Shown here: positions 8,919 to 16,755 of the stretch, piece by piece | Numbering within the stretch: position 1 is the stretch's first letter | Layout: each line of letters begins with the position of its first letter | NCBI GenBank assembly: GCA_022826565.1 | Contig: JAJDUP010000005.1 | Span: 160,291-224,290 of the forward strand | Length of the DNA stretch: 64,000 nucleotides | Origin: Gemmatimonadota bacterium | GTDB lineage: Bacteria > Gemmatimonadota > Gemmatimonadetes > Longimicrobiales > Gaopeijiaceae | Direction: 5' to 3' | The notes under the pieces: generated by a model | What the model was told of the DNA's origin: nothing | Databases searched by the model: none | The model's input: the letters and a program-made list of their open reading frames with translations, nothing else | Translations under genes and position numbers: made by a program

Positions 8919-10163
8919 TTACCCCAACGGCGCCCTCACCACGTACTGCACATCCATCTCGTCCACGACCCAGGTGTAGATGTTGCCGTGCTGGACCCAA
9001 ATGGGAACGTAGGGTGCCGGATGGAACCCGAGGCGGACGGAACCGAGGTAGTCGCCGTCTTCGTTGAACAGATCGTGGAAGGGGAGAGCGTCGTGCGGAA
9101 CGGCCCTCTTGACCCAGAGCCGCCCTTCGTCATCCACGAAGAAACCCTCGATCATGGGTTTGGAGCCGGGCGCGAGGGCCGCGGCGGCCTCGATGGCGCG
9201 GCGCTCCTCCGGGGCGAGTTGCACGTGTTCCTCCACATAGGCGGAGCGGTCGTCGTCGGTGACGGGCCGGGCGGCCAGTCCCGCTTCGATCACGACAACG
9301 GTGTCTCCGCCCTCACCGGTCCGCGTGAGACGGTAGGACGCGGCGTTTACGTGCCAGAATCCGCCGGTGGGGTGTACCGCGGCGATCTCGGGTGCGTCGA
9401 AGGGGATCGGGAAGTAGTAGGTTCCTCCGTCCGCACCCGGGGAGATGTATTCGCGGTAGACGCGTTCGCCCATATAGACCGAATCGATGCCCCCCGTGGC
9501 CAAATCGCGGGACTTGTAGTAGCTGCGATACTCGTCGCCGAACAAGCCATCCGCTCGGTCCCGGCGCAGGTCCGTGTCCGGTTCGGTGTGTGTAGCCTCC
9601 TTCCAGAAGCGGCCCAGTCGATCGAACGTTCCGTCCCAGATGTACCCTCGGCTCAGGACCGGACTGGTGAAGCGGCGCAGCTCCTCGCCTGTGGGGTCCA
9701 CCCCGATGACCGCCCACTGCCTGGTCTCGTTGACCCAGAGCAGGGTGTCGCCCGACAGGATGATGCCGTTGGTTCTGAGGATCTCGCCGGGGCCCTCTCC
9801 CCGCCGGACGATCGTGCGCAGGTAGTCCCCCTCCGGCGAGAACACCCGGACCTCGAGCGCCTGGTTGTCGACCACGTAGATGGTGCCGTCGCTCGCGGCC
9901 TGAATGCCCCGGATTTCGCCGAAGATGAAGTTGGGGTCGTCTTCCTCGAGGCTCCCGAACCTGAGATCCACATGCGCCTCGGTGACTTCGGGGCCGATGG
10001 AGTCGATGGCGGGAAGGTCGGGGTATCGTACGAGGACGGCCCCGTTGGGGAGGGTCTTGCGGGTGGGGTTGCCGGGGGCCGGGGCGTCCGCCGAGCAGGC
10101 GGCGAGGCCGGCGGCAACGGTGAGGTGCAGGAGTCCACGGACTGACAGGCGCGAATGCGGCAT
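8919..10163 (-). CDS. 6-bladed beta-propeller lipoprotein
   Basis: A 414-residue exported protein. The ATG at 10163 opens a lipoprotein signal (LLHLTVAAGLAACSAD, lipobox LAAC); it sits 5 bases after the SufU-like stop codon, so the two are probably co-transcribed. The body has NHL/6-bladed-propeller repeats (FGEIRGIQAASDGTIYVVDNQALEVRVFSPEGDYLRTIVRRGEGPGEI; later FFVDDEGRLWVKRA). This family is common in Gemmatimonadota and Bacteroidota and has no assigned reaction; a binding or scaffold role at the periplasmic membrane face is likely. Its stop codon is the exact point where the truncated hipA from the other strand ends. A second family member lies at 36363. Confidence 0.85.
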   Translation of the reverse strand: MPHSRLSVRGLLHLTVAAGLAACSADAPAPGNPTRKTLPNGAVLVRYPDLPAIDSIGPEVTEAHVDLRFGSLEEDDPNFIFGEIRGIQAASDGTIYVVDNQALEVRVFSPEGDYLRTIVRRGEGPGEILRTNGIILSGDTLLWVNETRQWAVIGVDPTGEELRRFTSPVLSRGYIWDGTFDRLGRFWKEATHTEPDTDLRRDRADGLFGDEYRSYYKSRDLATGGIDSVYMGERVYREYISPGADGGTYYFPIPFDAPEIAAVHPTGGFWHVNAASYRLTRTGEGGDTVVVIEAGLAARPVTDDDRSAYVEEHVQLAPEERRAIEAAAALAPGSKPMIEGFFVDDEGRLWVKRAVPHDALPFHDLFNEDGDYLGSVRLGFHPAPYVPIWVQHGNIYTWVVDEMDVQYVVRAPLG

Positions 10164-10168
10164 TTGGC

Positions 10169-10624
10169 TCACCCTTCCTCGGTGGGTTGCGCCCGAGCCG
10201 GGTCCAGCGCCTCGGTCAGCGCATCGAACGGCATGACCGCGCACCTCACGCGGCTGGGGAACCGCTTCACGCCAGCGAGCGCGCGGAGATCGCCGAGTTC
10301 CCGCGGCAGCGCGGGGCCGTCCGGGGCGAGCCCGTCGGTGAAGGCATGGCGCAAGTCGTCGACCGAGTCCAGCCGCTTGCCCTTCACGAGGGTGGTGAGC
10401 ATCGATGCGGCCGCCTGCGAGATCGCGCAGCCGCGGCCGTCGAAGGTCACTTCGGTGATGCGGCCGCCTTCGACCCGCGCCCAGATTCTGACGTCGTCGC
10501 CGCAGAAGGGGTTGTGGGCGTGGCCGCTGGTGGCCGGGGGGTCCAGGGGGCCGCGGTTGCGGGGCCGCCGGAAGTGATCCCGGATCACGGCCTGGAAGAG
10601 TTCATCGCCTGGGGTCGCGGCCAA
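10169..10624 (-). CDS. sufU: SufU/IscU-like iron-sulfur cluster assembly scaffold
   Basis: A 151-residue protein with SufU/NifU-N signatures: DELFQAVIRDHFRRPRNRGPL, NPFCGDDVRIWARVEGGRI, FDGRGCAISQAAASMLTTLVKGKRL and VKRFPSRVRCAVMPFDAL. The three Cys expected for zinc or cluster binding (CGD, GCAI, RCA) are present, and the insertion before the last Cys marks it as the SufU rather than IscU subtype. The only start close to the domain is TTG at 10624, with AAGG nearby; no in-frame ATG exists. It faces away from the XdhC gene and runs into the propeller lipoprotein gene. No cysteine desulfurase or other suf genes are seen here. It may serve the Fe-S molybdenum enzymes of this window, but that is inference. 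Confidence 0.88.
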   Translation of the reverse strand: MAATPGDELFQAVIRDHFRRPRNRGPLDPPATSGHAHNPFCGDDVRIWARVEGGRITEVTFDGRGCAISQAAASMLTTLVKGKRLDSVDDLRHAFTDGLAPDGPALPRELGDLRALAGVKRFPSRVRCAVMPFDALTEALDPARAQPTEEG

Positions 10625-10662
10625 CGTTGCGCGCCTTGCCGGGAGGTTTAGCTTCCGGTCCC

Positions 10663-11043
10663 ATGGACCAGTCGAACAGCAGACACACGAACGCCGATCC
10701 CGTGCTCGCGCAAGCGGTGGAGTGGGTGGACGAGGGCCGCCGGGTCGCGCTGGCGACGGTGACGCGCACCTGGGGTTCGGCACCGCGCCGCGCCGGGAGC
10801 CACATGGCGATCGCGGCCAACGGCGACTTCGCGGGGTCGGTGTCGGGGGGGTGCATCGAGGGCGCGGTGATCCAGGCGGCGCTCGGGGTGATCGAATCGG
10901 GCGAGCCGCGCACCCTGGAGTTCGGGGTGACGAACGAGATGGCGTGGGAGGTGGGCCTGGCATGTGGGGGGAGGGTGCACCTGTTCGTGGAGCCGGTGGT
11001 CGGGGCCGCGGTGGTGGAGACGCCGGTGCAGCAGGCCCGATGA
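10663..11043 (+). CDS. XdhC/CoxI N-terminal domain protein
   Basis: A 126-residue protein consisting only of the XdhC_CoxI domain: AVEWVDEGRRVALATVTRTWGSAPRRAGSHMAI, GSVSGGCIEGAVI and GLACGGRVHLFVEP. XdhC proteins bind and insert the molybdopterin cofactor, and promote its sulfuration, in xanthine-dehydrogenase-family enzymes; the Cys in SGGCIEG and GLACGG are conserved. Normally this domain is fused to the Rossmann domain encoded by the next gene, whose ATG overlaps this stop (ATGA). The likely clients are the Mo hydroxylases at 33329 and 42938. Confidence 0.88.
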   Translation: MDQSNSRHTNADPVLAQAVEWVDEGRRVALATVTRTWGSAPRRAGSHMAIAANGDFAGSVSGGCIEGAVIQAALGVIESGEPRTLEFGVTNEMAWEVGLACGGRVHLFVEPVVGAAVVETPVQQAR

Positions 11044-11723
11044 GGGGCGATGTCCTGCGGGAGGTGGTCGACGCGCAGCGGACCGGGCGTGACGTGGTGG
11101 TTGCGACGCGGCTGTCGGACGGGGCGCAGGAGTTGATCGCGCGGGGGGCACGGTCGGCGGTGCTGGGGCTGGACGGCGATTCCGTTGCGGCCGCTCTCGG
11201 AACCGGCGACCCGCGGACGGTCGAGACGGCGGACGGGCCGGTATTCTTGCGGCCCTATGTGCGGCCGCCGCGGCTGATCATCGTGGGTGCGGTGCACATC
11301 GCGCAGGCACTGGTGCCGATGGCGACGATCGCGGGGCTGCAGGTGACGGTGCTCGACCCGCGCGAGGGGTTTGCCACGGCGGACCGGTTCCCCGGCGCGG
11401 CGCTGGTCCGCGAGTGGCCCGACCAGGTGATGTATGGGCTGCGCCCGGACGATCGCACGGGGGTGGTCGCGCTAACGCACGATCCCAAGATCGACGATCC
11501 GGCGCTGATCGCCGCGCTGGAGAGCGACGCGTTCTACATCGGCGCGCTGGGGAGCCGGAAGACGCAGGCGGCCCGGCGGGAGCGGCTGGGCGGGCTGGGG
11601 TTCGACGGCGCGGCCCTGGAGCGGATCCATGGGCCGGTGGGGCTGCCGATCGGGGCGCGCACGCCGGAGGAGATCGCGGTGGCGGTGCTGGCGCAGGTGA
11701 TCGGGGCGCTGCGGCTGGGGTAG
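11040..11723 (+). CDS. XdhC Rossmann domain protein
   Basis: A 227-residue protein. It begins with a short XdhC-type segment (REVVDAQRTGRDVVVATRLSDGAQEL) and continues with the XdhC Rossmann domain: PPRLIIVGAVHIAQALVPMATIAGLQVTVLDPREGFATADRFP, then GVVALTHDPKIDDPALIAAL and FYIGALGSRKTQAARRERL, with GLPIGARTPEEIAVAVLAQVI near the end. It is the second half of a split XdhC and overlaps the first by ATGA, so the two chains are probably made in equal amounts and work together in Mo-cofactor maturation. The usual GxGxxG is GAVHIA here, a conservative variant for the family. Confidence 0.88.
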   Translation: MRGDVLREVVDAQRTGRDVVVATRLSDGAQELIARGARSAVLGLDGDSVAAALGTGDPRTVETADGPVFLRPYVRPPRLIIVGAVHIAQALVPMATIAGLQVTVLDPREGFATADRFPGAALVREWPDQVMYGLRPDDRTGVVALTHDPKIDDPALIAALESDAFYIGALGSRKTQAARRERLGGLGFDGAALERIHGPVGLPIGARTPEEIAVAVLAQVIGALRLG

Positions 11724-11829
11724 GAAGACATGGCCAACGCCGCGTGCATGCCGAGAGCGGCGGTGCGGCGCTGGCGTCGGGTGCGTGCGGGCCTGTGTGA
11801 CCCGGGGGGTGGCGGGTGACGGGTGAACG

Positions 11830-13266
11830 TCAGCGCGCCACGCGCGGGGGGACGCCGATGCGCTCAAGGTTGGTGCCGAGGACCGCTTCGGCCGCCGTCG
11901 CGCGGGCCAGCAGGGCGTGGTCGCCGCCGGTGCGGCCGATGAGCTGCAGGCCGGTGGGCATGCCGTGCCGGTCCAGGCCGGCTGGCAGGGTCACCGCACA
12001 CATGTCGAGCATGCTCGCCGGGCCGGTCCCGGAGAGCATGCTGCGGTTTACGGCGCGATAGACGTCGAGCTCGGAGAGGGAGGCCAGCGTCGGGGGGGTG
12101 ATGGGGAGGGTGGGGGTGGCGAGGAGGTGGACTTCCCCCGCGTCCATGCGCGCGTGAAGACTTGCCGAGAGACGGCGGCGCAGGCGGAGGATCGCGACGT
12201 ACTCGATCGCGGTCACCCCGTGGGCGGCCTCGAGACGCTTGCCGATGATGGGGTCCAGGATTTCGGTCCAGCCCGGGAGGTGGCGCTCCAGCGACTCGGA
12301 ACGCTCCGGCTGCACGAGTTCGCCGGCCAGGTAGCGCTCGCCGGCCTCGTGCAGCTCGGGCGCGTCGAACTCGAAGACGTGGGCGCCTGCGTCCGCGAGC
12401 TCGTCGAGGGCCTGCCGGACGGTCGCGGAGATTTCGGGCTCGGTCTCCTGCCAGAGACCGCTCCGCGGGAGGCCGATGCGGAGGCCGCGGATCTGGTCGG
12501 GGTGGGGTGGGGCGGGGGCGTCGTCGTGGTGGCCGGGGGCCTGGCGGCCGCGGCCTGATGCTCCGCCCGGGGCGAATCGGTCGACGAGGCTGAAGACGTG
12601 GCGGGAATCGGTCGCCGTGTGCGTCAGGAGTCCCACCGAATCGAGGGTCGTCGAGAGGGGAACGACGCCATCGGTCGGCCACCGTCCCGTGGTGTGGCGG
12701 TGGCCCACTACCCCCGTCGCCGACGCCGGAATCCGCACCGATCCTCCTGTATCGCTTCCCAGCGCGATCATGGCCGACCTCTCCCACAGACTTACCCCCG
12801 CCCCTGACGACGAACCCCCCGGCGCGCGGTGCCGGTCCGGATCCCAGGGGTTGACGGGGGTGCCGGTGTTGGGGTTGAGGCCGACGCCTCCGAAGGCGAG
12901 CTCGACGGTGTGGGTCTTGCCGACGACGACGGCGCCGAGGCGGCGGAGGGTGCGCACGAGGAAGCCTTCGCGCTGCCAGCGGGCGGGGAGTTCGCGCTTG
13001 GTGCCGGCGCGGATCGGGAGGCCTTCGACACCGTAGAGGTCCTTCACCGACACCGTGATGCCGGCGAGTGGGCCGGGATCCTCGCCGCGAGACACGGCGC
13101 CGTCCACCGCATCGGCCTGGCGGAGCGCCCCATTGGCGTCGAAGACGATGTAGGCGTCGAGGTCGCTGGCCTCGTGGGACCGGATGGCGTCTTCCACCAG
13201 GGCGCGGGCCGAGGTGGAGCCGCTACGGACCTGGCCAGCGGTGGCGGCGATGGACGGACGGGTCAT
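11830..13266 (-). CDS. Amidase signature family enzyme
   Basis: A 478-residue amidohydrolase. The amidase-signature triad is present: Lys in GITVSVKDLYGVEG, cis-Ser in APGGSSSGAGVS and the nucleophile Ser in GSDTGGSVRIPAS. The C-terminal half (LPAGLDRHGMPTGLQLIGRTGGDHALL) is also typical. I use the ATG at 13266, where the domain begins (MTRPSIAATAGQVRSG), not the longer in-frame start at 13401. There is no signal peptide, so it is cytoplasmic. It stands alone, divergent from the photolyase and convergent with XdhC, so it is not a GatA with partner subunits. Substrate (an amide, carbamate or ureido compound) unknown. Confidence 0.9.
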   Translation of the reverse strand: MTRPSIAATAGQVRSGSTSARALVEDAIRSHEASDLDAYIVFDANGALRQADAVDGAVSRGEDPGPLAGITVSVKDLYGVEGLPIRAGTKRELPARWQREGFLVRTLRRLGAVVVGKTHTVELAFGGVGLNPNTGTPVNPWDPDRHRAPGGSSSGAGVSLWERSAMIALGSDTGGSVRIPASATGVVGHRHTTGRWPTDGVVPLSTTLDSVGLLTHTATDSRHVFSLVDRFAPGGASGRGRQAPGHHDDAPAPPHPDQIRGLRIGLPRSGLWQETEPEISATVRQALDELADAGAHVFEFDAPELHEAGERYLAGELVQPERSESLERHLPGWTEILDPIIGKRLEAAHGVTAIEYVAILRLRRRLSASLHARMDAGEVHLLATPTLPITPPTLASLSELDVYRAVNRSMLSGTGPASMLDMCAVTLPAGLDRHGMPTGLQLIGRTGGDHALLARATAAEAVLGTNLERIGVPPRVAR

Positions 13267-13391
13267 GTGCCGTCGCTCTCTTTCGGGTTGGGGAGCGGGT
13301 TGATTCGCGGCACATGGAAGGGTGAGCCGCGGTGCGGGTACAATATTGGCGAACGCATCCACGCCTGCCCACTGGGGACACCGGACACACC

Positions 13392-14873
13392 ATGCTGGCA
13401 ACGCTACAGGATCGAAAACCGACGCCGCCGATCCGGATCACGGCCGAGAATGACGCGCCTGTCGCCCCCGACGGCCGATTCGTGCTGTACTGGATGACCG
13501 CCGCGCGCAGGACCCGGTGGAACTTCGCGCTGCAGCGGGCCGTCGAACACGGTGCAGCCCTCGGTCGGCCGGTCCTTGTGCTGGAAGCGCTCCGGGCCGG
13601 CTACCGGTGGGCCTGCGACCGCTTTCACCGGTTCATCATCGACGGGATGGCGGACAATCAAACACGCCTGCGTGAACGCGGCGTGACCTGCTACCCCTAC
13701 ATCGAGCCGCGGGACGGGGCCGGACGGGGGCTGGTCGAGACGCTCGCGGCTCATGCGGCGGTGGTGGTTACGGACGACTTTCCCGCCTTCTTCCTACCCC
13801 GAATGCGGAAGGCGGTCGCGGGCCGGCTGAAGGTGCGGTTCGAGGCCGTCGACTCCAACGGACTGCTCCCGATGCGGGTAGCCGAGCGGACCTTCCCCAC
13901 GGCGTACTCGTTCCGCCGGTTCCTGCAGAAGCACCTTGCGGGGCATCTGTCCCGGCCGCCGTTGCCGGATCCCCTGGCCGCAATGCCTCGTGGAACGTCT
14001 GCCGCGATCCCGCCCGGGATTACGGAGCGGTGGACGCCGGCCGCCCTGGACGATCCCGCGTCCGTCGTCGCCCGTCTTCCGATCGATCACGCGGTCCCGC
14101 CGGTGATGATGCGAGGCGGTCCCGAGGCGGCCTCCGCGCGACTGTCCGCCTTTGTCGACCGGGCGCTGCCACGCTACGCCGCCGACCGCAACCAGCCTGA
14201 ACTCGACGCAACCAGCCGTCTGTCACCGTACCTGCACTTCGGCCACATCTCGTCCCACGAAGTCTTCGACCGCATAGCTGCCGCGGAGACCTGGACGCCC
14301 GACCGGCTCGCTCCCGAGACCTCGGGGCGGCGCACGGGATGGTGGGGAATGAGCGAGAGCGCGGAGGCGTTCCTCGACCAGCTCGTGACGTGGCGCGAAC
14401 TCGGATCCAACCGGTGTCTTCACGTAGACGGCTACGACGGATTCGAGGCGCTCCCCGCGTGGGCCCGCAAAACGCTGGCCGATCATGAGTTCGATCCCCG
14501 TGAAGTGATATACGACATCGACGACTTCGAGGACGCCCGTACGCACGACCCGCTCTGGAACGCAGCGCAGAATCAACTCCGGCGCGAGGGCCGGATCCAC
14601 AACTACCTGCGGATGCTGTGGGGCAAGAAGATCTTCGAGTGGAGTGAGAGCGCCCGCGCCGCGCTCGGGACCATGATCGCGCTGAACGACAAGTACGCAC
14701 TGGACGGGCGAGACCCGAACTCCTACACGGCAATCCTCTGGGTTCTTGGCCTGCACGACCGCGCATGGGGTCCGGAGCGGCCCGTGTTCGGCAAGATCCG
14801 CTACATGAGTTCGGCCAACACCGCGCGCAAGTACCGGGTCCGCCGATATATCGAAAGGTACTCGGCGCCATGA
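13392..14873 (+). CDS. phr: Class II deoxyribodipyrimidine photolyase
   Basis: A 493-residue light-driven DNA repair flavoprotein that splits cyclobutane pyrimidine dimers. Class II features are clear: an N-terminal photolyase domain beginning VLYWMTAARRTRWNFALQRA, and the FAD-binding C-terminal half with LSPYLHFGHISSHEVF, DQLVTWRELGSN, YLRMLWGKKIFEW, ALNDKYALDGRDPNSYTAILW and FGKIRYMSS. The ATG at 13392 is preferred; an upstream in-frame GTG at 13332 is possible. A TACAAT box at 13339-13344 could be a -10 element. The stop overlaps the start of the DUF523/DUF1722 gene, a pairing also seen as ybgA-phrB in E. coli. Confidence 0.93.
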   Translation: MLATLQDRKPTPPIRITAENDAPVAPDGRFVLYWMTAARRTRWNFALQRAVEHGAALGRPVLVLEALRAGYRWACDRFHRFIIDGMADNQTRLRERGVTCYPYIEPRDGAGRGLVETLAAHAAVVVTDDFPAFFLPRMRKAVAGRLKVRFEAVDSNGLLPMRVAERTFPTAYSFRRFLQKHLAGHLSRPPLPDPLAAMPRGTSAAIPPGITERWTPAALDDPASVVARLPIDHAVPPVMMRGGPEAASARLSAFVDRALPRYAADRNQPELDATSRLSPYLHFGHISSHEVFDRIAAAETWTPDRLAPETSGRRTGWWGMSESAEAFLDQLVTWRELGSNRCLHVDGYDGFEALPAWARKTLADHEFDPREVIYDIDDFEDARTHDPLWNAAQNQLRREGRIHNYLRMLWGKKIFEWSESARAALGTMIALNDKYALDGRDPNSYTAILWVLGLHDRAWGPERPVFGKIRYMSSANTARKYRVRRYIERYSAP

Positions 14874-15889
14874 TCCGGTCGACCGCGCCCTTGAGCGCTC
14901 CCGTGCGGGAATTCCCGAAACCTGTTCTGGTGATCAGCGAGTGCCTCGAGTTCGAGCCCTGCCGCTACAACGGCGCGCGCATACACTTCGATCTCGTGCA
15001 TGCGTTGGCCCCTCATGTCGAGTATTGCCCGGTGTGTCCGGAAGTCCAGGTAGGACTGGGAGTGCCGCGGGATCCGATCCGCATTGTGGCGGACGGGGGG
15101 CGGAATCGGCTCGTGCAGCCGTCCACGGGTCTCGATCTGACGGAAGACATGGAGGGCTTCTCGGCCCGGTATCTGGACGGCCTCGGCGAAGTGGACGGGT
15201 TCATCCTCAAATCGCGGTCGCCGAGCTGCGGGACAGGCAGCGTCAAGGTCTTTGCCGGGGCCGATGCCGGAGGCGTCGTGCGGCGCGGCGCGGGCCTCTT
15301 CGCGGCGGCGGTGCTCGAACGCTACGGGCCTCTGGTGGTCGAGGACGAAGGGCGGCTTCGCAATCACCGCATCCGCGAGCACTTCCTCACCAAGCTCTTC
15401 GCGACCGCGCGGCTGCGGCAGTTGGCCAGAACGGGAAGAATCGCTGATCTGGTGCGGTTCCACGCGGCGTACAAGTTCCTGTTGCTGGCCTACAGTGAAC
15501 GCGGACTGAGGGCACTCGGCCGGGTGGTCGGCAACCACGGCGGGGATCCCTTCGACGCAGTCCTCGCCGAATACCGTACCGGTTTCCTGGGAGCACTCGA
15601 GACCACCCCGAGCTACGCGTCGATGATCAACGTGTTTCAGCACATCTTCGGCTTCTTCAGCCGAGAGCTTGGCCGGGGGGAGAGGGTGCACTTCGGCGGG
15701 CAGCTCGACCGTTACCGGGAGGGACAGTTGCCCGCGAGCGCTATTGCCCTGCTGCTCGAGTCGTGGGCGATCCGGTTCGGCTCGGACTACATCCTGGACC
15801 AGGCGCTTTTCGTGCCATTCCCCGTGGCCCTGGCGAGCCTGGCGGATTCGGGGAAGGGGCGTGCGGCGGGTCGTTCCCTGACCCCGTAG
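14870..15889 (+). CDS. DUF523 (TudS-like) plus DUF1722 (YbgA-like) fusion protein
   Basis: A 339-residue two-domain protein. Residues about 17-160 are DUF523: SECLEFEPCRYNG, EYCPVCPEVQVGLGVPRDPI and LKSRSPSCG hold the Cys residues that in TudS bind a [4Fe-4S] cluster used for thiouracil desulfuration. Residues about 170-310 are DUF1722 (LFATARLRQLARTGRIADLVRFHAAYKFLLLAYSE, YASMINVFQHIFGFFSREL). The ATG overlaps the photolyase stop (ATGA), so the two are translated together. In E. coli the DUF1722 protein YbgA also sits next to phrB; its role is unknown, but a part in nucleobase or DNA damage metabolism is suggested by context. Confidence 0.9.
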   Translation: MIRSTAPLSAPVREFPKPVLVISECLEFEPCRYNGARIHFDLVHALAPHVEYCPVCPEVQVGLGVPRDPIRIVADGGRNRLVQPSTGLDLTEDMEGFSARYLDGLGEVDGFILKSRSPSCGTGSVKVFAGADAGGVVRRGAGLFAAAVLERYGPLVVEDEGRLRNHRIREHFLTKLFATARLRQLARTGRIADLVRFHAAYKFLLLAYSERGLRALGRVVGNHGGDPFDAVLAEYRTGFLGALETTPSYASMINVFQHIFGFFSRELGRGERVHFGGQLDRYREGQLPASAIALLLESWAIRFGSDYILDQALFVPFPVALASLADSGKGRAAGRSLTP

Positions 15890-15901
15890 CGGCGATACGG
15901 G
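15883..15901. terminator. Hairpin between convergent genes, possible bidirectional terminator
   Basis: CCCGTA (15883-15888) and TACGGG (15896-15901) form a perfect 6-base stem with a 7-base loop, at the meeting point of the photolyase operon (stop at 15889) and the leftward operon ending at 15924. There is no T-tract, so intrinsic termination would be weak. Confidence 0.35.
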
Positions 15902-15923
15902 TAAACCGCGCCCCGAAGGAACG

Positions 15924-16730
15924 TCAAGGATCCGGGATCAGTTCCATCGTGGTCGTCGAGATCATCTTCATCGTCATCGCGCCCATGTCCATGTCGAGGG
16001 CGGTCTGGCTCGATTGGCTCTGGAAACGGCCCTCGGCGAGGTCCACGACCATCGATCCGGTCATGGTTCCGCTCGCCGTTACCCCCATGCCCGCCATGTC
16101 CATTTCCATGTCGAGCGGACCTTCGAACGAGATGGTTGCCAAGCCCCCCTCTAGGCTTACGAAGGTGTGGTTCATTGCCACTTCCACGGACACCGATCCG
16201 GCAGGGCCCATGGCAAGACTCATCGGTGCGTCCTGCGTCCAGGAGGCCCCCGGGCTGACCTCCTCCTCGGGAAGGACGAAATAGCTCGACTCCGGGAAGA
16301 CGCTTTCCAGGTCGAACCCGGCAACATCCGGCCATCCCTCGCTATCGACGATACCAAGCATTCGGCCACGTGTGTCCATTTCGGTCGTGAAGGAACTCCC
16401 CGAGAAGTCCGGCAGCATGTCCATCCCGGGCATGGGCATAGCCATTGTCATGGCGGTCGAGTCGATCGTCGACCGGTATCGAATCAGCTCATCCTCGACG
16501 CCCAGGACGGTTTGCGTCTGAACAAACAGCATGGTCATGAGAGGGCCGCTCGACGGCATCATCGGATTATCCATCTCCATTTCGACGGAAAGGGAATACC
16601 GGGATACCTGGCCCTCTGGCGGTACCAGCCTAAGCAGGACGGGAGCCTGCGGGCTCTGTCCGGTTAGAGCGGGTGCGGTCAGGAGAGAAAGTACTACGGC
16701 GGTTGCGACCCTGTGCCCTCGTGCGTTCAT
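15924..16730 (-). CDS. Secreted Met-rich protein of unknown function
   Basis: A 268-residue exported protein. The ATG at 16730 has a strong GGGAGG ribosome site 4 bases upstream and opens a signal peptide (VATAVVLSLLTAPALTGQ). The body is beta-rich and unusually rich in methionine, in clusters such as EMEMDNPMM, MTMAMPMPGMDM and MEMDMAGMG. Overall it resembles the secreted DUF6263-like proteins of Gemmatimonadota (weak recollection of the family). It is the last gene of the leftward ABC export operon, 25 bases after the AttH-like gene, so it may act in the same envelope process. Met clusters raise the possibility of copper or silver binding, but there are no accompanying His/Cys motifs. Confidence 0.65.
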   Translation of the reverse strand: MNARGHRVATAVVLSLLTAPALTGQSPQAPVLLRLVPPEGQVSRYSLSVEMEMDNPMMPSSGPLMTMLFVQTQTVLGVEDELIRYRSTIDSTAMTMAMPMPGMDMLPDFSGSSFTTEMDTRGRMLGIVDSEGWPDVAGFDLESVFPESSYFVLPEEEVSPGASWTQDAPMSLAMGPAGSVSVEVAMNHTFVSLEGGLATISFEGPLDMEMDMAGMGVTASGTMTGSMVVDLAEGRFQSQSSQTALDMDMGAMTMKMISTTTMELIPDP

Positions 16731-16755
16731 CGGCCCTCCCACAGTGTGAATGCGT

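Noticed and set aside
8145..10145. A novel HipA fusion toxin of 666 residues
   Set aside because: The second half is exactly the antisense of the adjacent lipoprotein gene, starting at its stop codon; it has no fold of its own.
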